The translations under genes were made by a program, and so were the position numbers. From positions 1-64,000 of the forward strand of contig NZ_JBBMFK010000018.1 of assembly GCF_040096055.1 (NCBI RefSeq): a stretch of DNA of 64,000 nt. Direction: 5' to 3'. Under the pieces are notes generated by a model. The model was not told where the DNA came from and made no database searches. It saw only the letters and a list, made by a program, of their open reading frames with translations. Origin of the DNA: Pseudoflavonifractor intestinihominis. GTDB lineage: Bacteria; Bacillota; Clostridia; Oscillospirales; Oscillospiraceae. Of this stretch, positions 30,108-38,562 are shown piece after piece. The first letter of the stretch is position 1. Every line of letters starts with the position of its first letter.

Positions 30108-31453
30108 ACATTCTCGTTTTGAACGCCAGCCCCAAGGGGAAAAATTCCGCCACCGTCCACACCGCCCTCTACCTGCAGGCCCTGCACCCGGAGCACAGCT
30201 TCACCTTCCTGCCTGTGGGACAGCGCATCAAGGCCTGTGAAAAGGACTTCTCCCCCGTCCGCGCCGCCCTGGAACAGGCCGATCTGGTTCTGTTCTGCTA
30301 CCCGGTCTACACCTTCATCGCCCCCTACCAGCTCCACCGGCTCATCGAGCTCATCAAGGCCGACGGAGTGGACCTGAGCGGCAAATTCGCCAGCCAGATC
30401 ACCACCTCCAAGCACTTCTACGACGTGACTGCCCACCGGTACGTGGAGGAGAACTGCTTTGACCTGGGCATGAAGGTGATCCGGGGCCTGTCCGCCGACA
30501 TGGAGGACCTGCTGAGTGAGCAGGGGCAGAAGGAGGCCCGGGACTTCTTCGACCAGCTCATCTTCTCCTGTGCACACGGCCTGTTCGTCACCCCGCCGGT
30601 CAAAGCCCCGGCACGGGACAAGGCCGTCTATCAGCCCGCCCTGCCCCAGGCGGCCAAGACCGCCGGCAAGGACGTGGTCATCGTGACCAACTGTGCCCCC
30701 GACGACCAGAACCTGGCCAACATGATCGCCGACTTCCGCGCCGCCCTGCCCTGCGAGAGCCGGGTGGTCAACCTGCGGGACTTCCCCTTCGGCGGCGGGT
30801 GCCTGGGCTGCTTCGGCTGCGCCATCACCGGCAAGTGCGTCTACAAGGACGGTTTTGACGAATTCCTGCGCAACACCATCCAGACCGCCGACGGCTTTGT
30901 GTACGCCTTCACCATCTCCGACCACTACACCCACTCCAGCTTCAAGTGCTTTGACGACCGGCAGTTCTGCAACGGCCACCGCACCGTCACCCACGGCACC
31001 CCCATCGCCTACCTCATCAGCGGCGACTACCGGTACGAGCCCAACCTGCGGATGATCGTGGAGGGCCGGGCCGAGGTGGGGGGCAACTACTTGGCCGGCG
31101 TGGCCACCGACGAGGGAGACACCGCCGGGGACATCCGCTCTCTGGCGGAGAACCTGGCCTTTGCCATGGAGAAGAAGCTGACCCGTCCCGCCAACTTCTA
31201 CGGCGTGGGCGGCATGAAGATCTTCCGGGACCTGATCTACGTCATGCAGGGCCTGATGAAGGCCGACCACAAGTTCTACAAGCAGCACGGCATCTATGAC
31301 TTCCCCCAGAAGCAGAAAAAGCGCATCCTGCAGATGAAGCTGGTGGGCGCCCTGATGGCCATCCCGTCGGTGCAAAAGCAGGCCAAGGGCAAGATGACCC
31401 AGGCCATGGTGGCGCCCTATCAGAAGGTCATCGACCAGGTGAAGCGTGGCTGA
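30104..31453 (+). CDS. Tandem flavodoxin-like NAD(P)H oxidoreductase
   Basis: 449 residues with two flavodoxin-like halves. The first begins MNILVLNASPKGKNSATVHT. The second (about 186-345) contains DVVIVTNCAPDDQNLANMIA and GGCLGCFGCAITGKCVYKDG, a Cys-rich motif seen in NADPH-dependent FMN reductases. A basic helical tail of about 90 residues follows. The double-domain layout is less common than the single-domain type. The substrate is unknown; a redox role under PadR control is inferred from the operon. Confidence 0.8.
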   Translation: MNILVLNASPKGKNSATVHTALYLQALHPEHSFTFLPVGQRIKACEKDFSPVRAALEQADLVLFCYPVYTFIAPYQLHRLIELIKADGVDLSGKFASQITTSKHFYDVTAHRYVEENCFDLGMKVIRGLSADMEDLLSEQGQKEARDFFDQLIFSCAHGLFVTPPVKAPARDKAVYQPALPQAAKTAGKDVVIVTNCAPDDQNLANMIADFRAALPCESRVVNLRDFPFGGGCLGCFGCAITGKCVYKDGFDEFLRNTIQTADGFVYAFTISDHYTHSSFKCFDDRQFCNGHRTVTHGTPIAYLISGDYRYEPNLRMIVEGRAEVGGNYLAGVATDEGDTAGDIRSLAENLAFAMEKKLTRPANFYGVGGMKIFRDLIYVMQGLMKADHKFYKQHGIYDFPQKQKKRILQMKLVGALMAIPSVQKQAKGKMTQAMVAPYQKVIDQVKRG

Positions 31454-31483
31454 CAGTCAGAACGCAAGCAGCAGGAGGTTTTT

Positions 31484-31987
31484 ATGGAAAACAGGGAGCT
31501 GATCGATCTGCTGGAACAGCGGATGTTCGACTTTGACCGGGGCGACCCCATGCGCATCCAGCACCTGATGAAGGTGCACCGCTTCGCCCAGATGATCGGA
31601 CGCATGGAGGGTCTGGACGCCCACACCCAGTTTGTCACCGAGTGCGCCGCCCTGGTCCACGACATCGGCATCCACCCGGCGGAGGAGAAATACGGCGCCT
31701 GCACCGGCCCCCTCCAGGAGCAGGAGGGTCCGGCCTACGCCCGGACCATGCTGGAGGAGCTGGGCCTTGCGCCGGAGGACACCGACCGGATCTGTTATCT
31801 GGTGGGCCACCACCACACCTATACGGATATTGACGGTCCGGACTACCAGATCCTGGTGGAGGCGGATTTTCTGGTGAATTTTTACGAGGACGGCCTGAGC
31901 CGGCAGACGGTGAGCCGCGCCCTGGAGCAGATCTTCCGGACCAGGTCGGGCAAAGCCCTCTGCCGGACCATATACGCCGTGGAGTGA
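31484..31987 (+). CDS. HD-domain phosphohydrolase
   Basis: 167 residues. The metal-binding residues are in ECAALVHDIGIHPAEEKYGA, then YLVGHHHTYTDIDGPDYQIL and VEADFLVNF, giving the H...HD...H...D pattern. Such small HD proteins act on nucleotides or related phosphates; the substrate is unknown. AGGAGG precedes the ATG, and the gap to the flavoprotein gene is 30 bases, so it belongs to the same operon. Confidence 0.85.
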   Translation: MENRELIDLLEQRMFDFDRGDPMRIQHLMKVHRFAQMIGRMEGLDAHTQFVTECAALVHDIGIHPAEEKYGACTGPLQEQEGPAYARTMLEELGLAPEDTDRICYLVGHHHTYTDIDGPDYQILVEADFLVNFYEDGLSRQTVSRALEQIFRTRSGKALCRTIYAVE

Positions 31988-32019
31988 CGCCGTCGCTCCC
32001 GCAGGAAAGGTGATTGGAT

Positions 32020-32742
32020 ATGAAGGCGAAACATCCCCTTCGCAAAAGACTGCTCATTGCCGGCGGCGTGCTGCTGGCCGTGCTGGTGGTGCTGGCAGCC
32101 GGGTTTTTCTGGTATGTGTCCGACTACTACCGGGCCGAGGACGTGGCCCTGGCCGTTCTGGCCCAGGACGACGGCATCGAGACAAGGGACAATCTGACCA
32201 TCCTCTCCCCCTCGGTCCCCAGTGACACGGCCATCATCTTCTACCCAGGCGCCAAGGTGGAGGCCGCCGCCTATCTGCCCCTGCTGGACCAGATCCGGCA
32301 GACCGGCGTGACCTGCATTCTGGTGGACATGCCCTTCCGCATGGCCATCTTCGACCCCAACGCCGCTGAGGATGTGATGGCCCGGTTCCCCGACGTGGAG
32401 CACTGGTACATGGCCGGGCACTCCATGGGCGGGGCCATGGCCTCCCAATTTGCCGCCGACCACCCGGACCAGGTGGACGGGCTCATCCTGCTGGGGGCCT
32501 ACATCTACGGCGACTACCCGCCCGAGGACACCCTCACTGTCTACGGCTCCCTGAACCAGAGCGTGGAGGACAAGCTGGACTACACGGAGAACGTGGTGGA
32601 GATCCAGGGCGGCAACCACGCCCAGTTCGGCAATTACGGCCCCCAGAAGGGGGACCTGCCCGCCGAGATCTCGGCCCAGGAGCAGCAGGCCCAGACCGTG
32701 GCAGCCATTGAGGACTTCATTGCCGCCCGCCAGGCAGCCTGA
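32020..32742 (+). CDS. Membrane-anchored alpha/beta hydrolase
   Basis: 240 residues. One N-terminal membrane segment (about 11-33) would place the enzyme on the outer face. The core has AIIFYPGAKVEAAAYLPLLD and the nucleophile elbow AGHSMGGAM, with a downstream HAQFGNYG histidine motif. It belongs to the abhydrolase_5-like group of esterase/lipase folds. The start at 32020 is nine bases from AGGAAAGG; a TTG at 32014 is too close. A strong terminator follows. Confidence 0.85.
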   Translation: MKAKHPLRKRLLIAGGVLLAVLVVLAAGFFWYVSDYYRAEDVALAVLAQDDGIETRDNLTILSPSVPSDTAIIFYPGAKVEAAAYLPLLDQIRQTGVTCILVDMPFRMAIFDPNAAEDVMARFPDVEHWYMAGHSMGGAMASQFAADHPDQVDGLILLGAYIYGDYPPEDTLTVYGSLNQSVEDKLDYTENVVEIQGGNHAQFGNYGPQKGDLPAEISAQEQQAQTVAAIEDFIAARQAA

Positions 32743-32743
32743 C

Positions 32744-32790
32744 AAAACACCCGGGACCCCTGTGTTTCCACAGAGGTCCCGGGTGTTTTT
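32744..32790. terminator. Bidirectional terminator
   Basis: AAAACACCCGGGACC and GGTCCCGGGTGTTTTT around a TGTGtttcCACA inner stem, between converging hydrolase and glycogen synthase genes. Confidence 0.95.
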
Positions 32791-32831
32791 CTTCAGCCGG
32801 CCATATTCCGCCGGTCATCCGATCCGGCGCA

Positions 32832-34868
32832 TTACCAGGGCGTCAGCTCCAGGTACAGGTCCTTGTACTGCCGCGCCGAGTTCCCCCAGGACACATCCTT
32901 GGCCATGTCCCGCTGGACCACCTCGTCCCAGTGGTACCGGTTGGTGAAGTAGACGGTCTTGGCCCGGTTGATGGCGTCCAGAAGGAGTCCCGCCTCATAG
33001 CGGTCAAAGGTGAAGCCGTTGCCGTCGCCGGTGTACTCGTTGTAGGGCTCCACGGTGTCCTTCAGGCCGCCGGTCTCCCGGACAATGGGGATGGTGCCGT
33101 AGTGCATGGCGTTGAGCTGGGTCAGGCCGCAGGGCTCAAAGCGGGAGGGCACCATCAGGGCGTCCGCGCCCGCGTAGATCCGGTGGGCCCGCGCCTCGTC
33201 GTACTGGATGCAGGCGCTGAAGGTGCCCCGGTAGGTGTCCTCATAGTAGCGGAAGGTGTCCTCGTACTGCTTGTCCCCGGTGCCCAGCACCACCACCTGG
33301 GTGTTGCCGTCCAGCACCTGGGGAATGATGGCGCTGACCAGATCCAGGCCCTTCTGGTTGGTCAGGCGGGAGATCAGACCGATGACGAACTTGCCCTCGT
33401 CCTCCTCCAGGCCCAGCTCCTTCTGCAGGGCCAGCTTGTTCTCCATCTTGTGGTCCAGCACATTGCCGAGGCCGTAGTTGGCCGCCAGCGCGGGGTCGGT
33501 CTCCGGGTTCCACATGCCGTAGTCAATGCCGTTGACAATGCCTCTGAGCTTGCCGCTGTGGTAGCGCAGATGGCCCTCCAGCCGCTCGCCGTACTCAGCC
33601 GTCTGGATCTCATAGGCATAGGTGCCGCTGACGGTGGTGATGCGGTCGGCATAGGCCAGGCCGCCCTTGAGCATGTTGGCGTTCACCCAGTCCTGCTGCA
33701 GCGCGCCCATGTTGAACACCTCGTTGGGCAGCCCGGACCAGTACTGGATGGTGGGGATGTTGTAGATGCCCTGGAAGCGCAGGTTGTGGATGGTGAGGAT
33801 GGACCGGGCGCGGCCCACAGGCGTGTCCTTGAACAGGGTGCGCAGATACACCGGCACAAGGCCCGCCTGCCAGTCGTGGCAGTGGATGATGTCGGGAATC
33901 CAGTTCATGTAGTTCAGCGCGGCCAGGGCGGCTTTGCTGAAGAAGCAGTATCTGGGAATGTCGTCCACCAGGTTGATATACGGATTGCCCGCGGAGAAGA
34001 ACTCCTGATTGTCGATGAAGTCGTACACCACGCCGTCACAGATGTACTCCATGATCCCCACGTAATAGTTGCGGTTGGTCATGCCCATGTCCATGTAGAA
34101 CTCGCCGCGGTAGATCATCTTGTCCTGATATTCCTTGGGGATGCAGGCGTAGCGGGGCAGGATCACACGAACGTCACAGTTGAGCCGGACCAGCTCCCGG
34201 GGCAGCGCGTACATCACGTCGCCCAGGCCGCCCGTCTTGACGAACGGGTGGCACTCCGAACCGATAAACGCCACACTCCGGCGGGGCAGATTAGAGATCT
34301 CGTACACAGGCGCAGCCTCCTCTACAGCAGAGATTGTTTCCTCCTTGACAGGGATGGCTTCTTTCACAGCAGGAGCCGCTTTTTCCGCGGCGGGCGCGGC
34401 CTTTTTCCGGGAGGCCGCCGTCTTCTTCCCCGTAGGTTCCTTCTTCTCCGGGGCGGGAGCCGCCTTCTTTCTGGAAGACGCCGTCTTCTTTGCAGCGGGC
34501 TTCTTCTCTTCCGCAGCAGGCGCGGCCTCAGGGGCAGGCGTTTCTTTTTCCTCAGCGGGCGCCGCCTCCTTTGCGGCAGGCTCCTTCTCTTCCACAACAG
34601 GCACGGTCTCAGCAGCCGGCGCTTCTTCCGCCTCCGCAGGCATCGCCTCCTTCGGGGCGGGCTCCTCGTTTTTCACAACAGGTATGGTCCCCGCCGCAAC
34701 AGCAGCCTCTTTGTTCTCCGCAGCAGGCGCGGCCTCCGCCGCAACGGACACAGCCGGTTCTTCAACAGGCGCCGTCTTTTTCGCAGCGGTCTCCTTTTCC
34801 ACAGCCGGAGCGTCCGCTTTCTCTACTGCTGCTTCCTTTTTCGCGGGATTCGCCTTTTTTCGTGCCAT
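32832..34868 (-). CDS. glgA: Glycogen synthase with a histone-H1-like N-terminal extension
   Basis: 678 residues. The GT5 catalytic part starts near 199 (FIGSECHPFVKTGGLGDVMY, with the ADP-glucose KTGGL motif at 211-215). It continues with HCHDWQAGLVPVYLR and the C-terminal PSRFEPCGLTQLNAMHYGT. It makes alpha-1,4-glucan from ADP-glucose. Residues 1-190 are an extra Ala/Lys/Glu/Pro tail with repeated units such as KKTASSRKKAAPAPEK and KKTAASRKKAAPAAEK, looking like bacterial histone-H1-like proteins. The usual GlgA is about 480 residues. AAAGGAAGG precedes the ATG. No other glycogen gene lies nearby. Confidence 0.92.
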   Translation of the reverse strand: MARKKANPAKKEAAVEKADAPAVEKETAAKKTAPVEEPAVSVAAEAAPAAENKEAAVAAGTIPVVKNEEPAPKEAMPAEAEEAPAAETVPVVEEKEPAAKEAAPAEEKETPAPEAAPAAEEKKPAAKKTASSRKKAAPAPEKKEPTGKKTAASRKKAAPAAEKAAPAVKEAIPVKEETISAVEEAAPVYEISNLPRRSVAFIGSECHPFVKTGGLGDVMYALPRELVRLNCDVRVILPRYACIPKEYQDKMIYRGEFYMDMGMTNRNYYVGIMEYICDGVVYDFIDNQEFFSAGNPYINLVDDIPRYCFFSKAALAALNYMNWIPDIIHCHDWQAGLVPVYLRTLFKDTPVGRARSILTIHNLRFQGIYNIPTIQYWSGLPNEVFNMGALQQDWVNANMLKGGLAYADRITTVSGTYAYEIQTAEYGERLEGHLRYHSGKLRGIVNGIDYGMWNPETDPALAANYGLGNVLDHKMENKLALQKELGLEEDEGKFVIGLISRLTNQKGLDLVSAIIPQVLDGNTQVVVLGTGDKQYEDTFRYYEDTYRGTFSACIQYDEARAHRIYAGADALMVPSRFEPCGLTQLNAMHYGTIPIVRETGGLKDTVEPYNEYTGDGNGFTFDRYEAGLLLDAINRAKTVYFTNRYHWDEVVQRDMAKDVSWGNSARQYKDLYLELTPW

Positions 34869-34898
34869 AATGGACCTTCCTTTCACATAGTGATGCTC

Positions 34899-34925
34899 GT
34901 TGGAGCCTTGTGGCTGCCTCCAACG
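34899..34925 (-). promoter_or_regulatory. Leader hairpin of glgA
   Basis: CGTTGGAG (34899-34906) and CTCCAACG (34918-34925) form an 8-bp stem about 30 bp upstream of the start. A TATACT box at about 35014-35009 (minus strand) could be the promoter -10. Nothing else is seen in 34926-35121. Confidence 0.4.
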
Positions 34926-35121
34926 GATGTGGAAGTAACGCTAACCTTGGGGACAGGGGAGTCTCCTCAGCGGTGGGCGCGTCCCCCAGGCCGGTGTGAT
35001 ACCCCTAGTATACCAGCCCAGCCGTCAGAAGTCCACCAGCCTTGCTGTCATTTTTGTCCATTTTCTTGCGCTTCTGCTTTTCCGTCCGTCCCGCCCTGAG
35101 CTCAGGTCCACGCTCCTCGAC

Positions 35122-35164
35122 AGAACAACCGCCAGACGGAGACGCTCCGTATGGCGGTTGTTCT
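35122..35164 (-). terminator. Terminator of the SLH protease gene
   Basis: AGAACAACCGCCA (35122-35134) and TGGCGGTTGTTCT (35152-35164) with an inner CGGAG/CTCCG stem, 30 bp after the protease stop on the minus strand. The T-run is weak. Confidence 0.7.
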
Positions 35165-35193
35165 CTGCTGTTCCTCCCCGCTTCCCGTGCAGG

Positions 35194-38100
35194 TTACCGC
35201 AGCAGTTGGATGGTGCGCTGGAAAATCGCCGCGGCCTCCGCCCGGGCGGCAGTGCCCGACGGGTCCAGAAGGCCCTCCGCTCTGCCGTTTATGACCCCTG
35301 TGCCCACGGCCCAAGCCATGGCCGTGCGGGCCCAGCCGGAGATGCTGCCGCTGTCCGCACAGTCCTCCAGGCATGCGCTGTCCGCCTTCGGAGCACTGCC
35401 GCTCCGGTATCCGGCGTAGCGGTAGAGGATGGCCGCCAGCTGCTCCCGGGTGACCGGGTCCTCAGGGCCGAAGGCGCCTTCGCCGTACCCGTTCATCACT
35501 CCGCTGGCCTGGGCCCAGTCCACCGCCTTGGCGTAATAGGCTCCCTCAGCCACATCTGCAAATTCCGCCCGGACAGAGCCCGCTTCCGGCTCCCCTTCCA
35601 GACGGTAGAGCATGGCGGCGATCATCCCCCGTGTGACTGTGCCGGCCGGAAGGAACCTGCCGCCGCTGCCCTCCATGATCCCGGCGGCGCACACGTATCC
35701 CACCGCGCCGTAGAACCAGTCTGTCTCCAGCACGTCGGAGAAGGGATTGGCCCAGGCTTCCCCGGTGAGCACGATCACCCCCGTGCTGCCGATTTCCGCC
35801 GTGAGCGTGCCCTTCAGGGGGTCCCAACTGCTCTCCAGCGGCGTCAGTGCGCCATCCTCCGCCAGCAGGGCCATGCCCAGAACCACCGGGGACGTCTCCG
35901 CCTGGACCCAGGGCAGGGTCAGGACGGCGGCGCCGTCCAGCGCCTCCAGCGTCCGGCCGCCGGCCGACAGGCCAAAGGCGTACACCGGCCGGCCCGCTGC
36001 GGCGGTGCGCTGGGCGCCGGTCAGCTCCTCCGCCGGGCAGAGGGTGGCCATCCAGGTGTTTTCTCCGGCAGCCCGGGCCAGCTGTGCGGTCAGTTGGGCG
36101 GAAAGCGCCGCGCTCCCCTCCGGCAGCCGAAGGATTACGCCCTTGGTGAGGGCGGCTGTGTCCGCCCCTGTCAGGGTCACGGCCTCCACGCCCTCCACGC
36201 CGGACAGGTCCAGGCAGGCTTCCCCTGCGGCCAGTTTGTCCAGCTGCTCCGCGTCAAAGGTGAGCACCGCTGTGCCGCCGCTCAGCGCGTAGCGGAACGC
36301 ACCGTCCGAAGATTCCAGCAGCTCCAGGTCCGGCTCCTCTGGCGGAGCCATTCCTCCGCCGGTTCCGCCTCCTCCGCCGATACTGCCGCCGCCGCTGGTT
36401 CCGCCTGTCCCCGGATCAGGGGGCGGCGTCACCGGTGTGGTGTCGGCGACGGTGACCGTCAGGGCCGCCTGCTTGGCCGCCTCGGTGCGGCCGTTGTCAA
36501 AGGCGAAGTACAGGGTGTGCTCTCCTCTGCCCAGCCCCTTCAGCAGGGCATGGGTGAGGGTAATGTCACTATCCGTCACAATATAGTCCGTCCCGGCGAC
36601 CAGGGGTGTCTCCCCCGCCGCCGCCCCGGTGAGACGGTTCCCGTACAGGCTCAGTCCCACGGTCACGCCGCCGGTCTGGGTGTACAGGTCGTAGGAGACA
36701 GCGGTCCGCTCCAGTCTGGCGTCGCTCACCGGCAGGGCGGCCACGGTCACGGCCACGGTCACATCGCCGCTCGTCTCCCCGCCGCTGACGCCCCTGATAG
36801 CAAAGGTCACCGTCTGGCCGGCGGCCTCTGCGGTGGGCGTATAGGTCAGCGTACTGCCCGACAGCTCCACCGTGCCCAGGCCGGGGTTGGCAGAGCACTC
36901 ATAGGACGCGGCCCCGGTGAACCAGCCGGACACGTCCGCCGTATAGGGCTGGGCCGCGGTCAGGCCGTCCAGGGAGGTGGGGGCGGCAGCCCCGGTCTGC
37001 TCCTCCTGTCCCTCGGCCACCGCCGGAGGCTCCGGCTCTGGCTCCTGCCGCGCCGACCAGCCCGCATAGAGGGTCACAGCGCCCACGCTGCCTGCCGGAA
37101 TGGCGGTCACCGGTGTGCCGGTGCACTCCGCCGTCTGATACCAGCCGGTAAAGTCGTACCCCTCCCGGACAGGGGTGGGCAGGACCACCTGATCCCCCTC
37201 ACCGATCCGGTAGGCGTCCGACCAGTTGCCTTCAGCGGGCAGGGTGCCCTCGCCGCATTCATAGGTGATGGGCTGGTCGGCGGTCAGGGCCCGGACAAAG
37301 GCGGCCGCTGAGAGACTGCCCCAGCCGTAGCCGGTGTCATACCCCGTCTCGCCGCCGTCGGTCACGCTGGCCTTCAGCAGGGTACGGAAGCCGCCGTTGT
37401 CTATGGCGCCGTCCGCCTGCTTGGCCAGGGCGGCCATGGCGGACACCATGGGCGCGGCCATGGAGGTGCCGCTGTCCGAGCGGTAGGCGTCCCCGGCAGT
37501 GTAGCCGATGCCCCGGATGTCCACTGCCGGAGCGGTGAGGAACACGCTGTCGTTGCGCTGGGATTTGGCGTACACACCGCCGTCCCGGTCCACGCCGCCC
37601 ACGCCGATGACGCAGTCAAAAGCGGCGGGATAGCGGTATACGCTGCTGCCGTCATTGCCCGCAGCGGCCACCAGGATAATCCCCTGGGCCGCCGCCTTTT
37701 CCAGCACGGGCTCCAGAATGGCCAGACTGTCGGCGTTGGTGCCGCCGAAACTCATGTTGATCACGTCCACATCCTGGTCAACAGCGTACTCAATGGCGCT
37801 GAGGATGGTGGACACGCTGCCGCTGCCGGCGGTGGTGGTGCCGTTGTCGCTGGAGGCAAAGCAGCGCAGCGCCAGCAGTTCCACCCCGTCGGCCAGACCG
37901 GCCACGCCCACGCCGTTGTCCGTCCGGGCTGCCAGGATGCCCGAGACCAGGCTGCCGTGGCCGGTGGCATCCGCCCAGTCCGCCGTGTCCCCATAGCCCT
38001 CGGCGCCCAGGAAGTTGTACCCGGCCACGCGGGCGTAGTCCAGGTCCTCGTGGCCCTGCACCAGCCCTGAGTCGATGACCGCCACAGTGACGCCGCTGCC

Positions 38101-38487
38101 GTCCAGGCCGGAGGCCCAGACCTCCTCCATGCCCAGGGCGTCCAGATACCACTGCTCCCCGGCCAGCGGGTCCCCCGGAGTGGTTTCTGTCCCCGGTTCT
38201 CCACCGGAGAGAAGCTCCAGGTCCGCATCGGGCACGGCCTCCTCCACCAGCCCCGCGTCCAGCCAGGGCCTCAGGTCCTCCAGACTGTCCGCCGTGTAGT
38301 ACCCCTGGGCGTAGGGCACCGGCCTGACACCCTCCGCCGCGCTCAGCGGCATGACGGCGGTCTCCTGTACGCGGAATACATAGCCGGTGTGGTCCCCGTC
38401 CTTCTCACCCGCGGCCGCCCCAGGGGCCCACAGGGTCAGCCCCAGGGCGGCGCACAGGACGGCAGACAGCAGGCGGCGTTTTTTCAT
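35194..38487 (-). CDS. SLH-anchored subtilisin-like (S8) surface protease
   Basis: 1097 residues. A signal peptide (1-26) and a propeptide-like segment are followed by the S8 catalytic domain with Asp139 (VAVIDSG), His177 (ATGHGS), Asn278 (AAGND) and Ser342 (SGTSMAAP). Next come an InlB-type B-repeat near 440-480 (EGYDFTGWYQTAECTG), Ig-like regions with a Gly/Pro linker near 700, and three SLH modules from about 905 to the end. The triad is complete, so the enzyme should be active at the cell wall. It lies 76 bp downstream of the giant SLH protein, suggesting shared expression and perhaps processing of it. Confidence 0.93.
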   Translation of the reverse strand: MKKRRLLSAVLCAALGLTLWAPGAAAGEKDGDHTGYVFRVQETAVMPLSAAEGVRPVPYAQGYYTADSLEDLRPWLDAGLVEEAVPDADLELLSGGEPGTETTPGDPLAGEQWYLDALGMEEVWASGLDGSGVTVAVIDSGLVQGHEDLDYARVAGYNFLGAEGYGDTADWADATGHGSLVSGILAARTDNGVGVAGLADGVELLALRCFASSDNGTTTAGSGSVSTILSAIEYAVDQDVDVINMSFGGTNADSLAILEPVLEKAAAQGIILVAAAGNDGSSVYRYPAAFDCVIGVGGVDRDGGVYAKSQRNDSVFLTAPAVDIRGIGYTAGDAYRSDSGTSMAAPMVSAMAALAKQADGAIDNGGFRTLLKASVTDGGETGYDTGYGWGSLSAAAFVRALTADQPITYECGEGTLPAEGNWSDAYRIGEGDQVVLPTPVREGYDFTGWYQTAECTGTPVTAIPAGSVGAVTLYAGWSARQEPEPEPPAVAEGQEEQTGAAAPTSLDGLTAAQPYTADVSGWFTGAASYECSANPGLGTVELSGSTLTYTPTAEAAGQTVTFAIRGVSGGETSGDVTVAVTVAALPVSDARLERTAVSYDLYTQTGGVTVGLSLYGNRLTGAAAGETPLVAGTDYIVTDSDITLTHALLKGLGRGEHTLYFAFDNGRTEAAKQAALTVTVADTTPVTPPPDPGTGGTSGGGSIGGGGGTGGGMAPPEEPDLELLESSDGAFRYALSGGTAVLTFDAEQLDKLAAGEACLDLSGVEGVEAVTLTGADTAALTKGVILRLPEGSAALSAQLTAQLARAAGENTWMATLCPAEELTGAQRTAAAGRPVYAFGLSAGGRTLEALDGAAVLTLPWVQAETSPVVLGMALLAEDGALTPLESSWDPLKGTLTAEIGSTGVIVLTGEAWANPFSDVLETDWFYGAVGYVCAAGIMEGSGGRFLPAGTVTRGMIAAMLYRLEGEPEAGSVRAEFADVAEGAYYAKAVDWAQASGVMNGYGEGAFGPEDPVTREQLAAILYRYAGYRSGSAPKADSACLEDCADSGSISGWARTAMAWAVGTGVINGRAEGLLDPSGTAARAEAAAIFQRTIQLLR

Positions 38488-38515
38488 TGTCCTCGCTCCT
38501 TCCCGGAATATGCCT

Positions 38516-38551
38516 TTGGCGGGAAGCGCCGCTGGGACGCCTCCCGCCGAA
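38516..38551 (-). terminator. Hairpin between giant SLH gene and protease
   Basis: TTGGCGGGA pairs with TCCCGCCGA across a GC-rich loop, 11 bp after the giant gene stop. There is no clear T-run on the minus strand, so read-through to the protease is plausible. Confidence 0.5.
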
Positions 38552-38562
38552 GGGTCATATGG

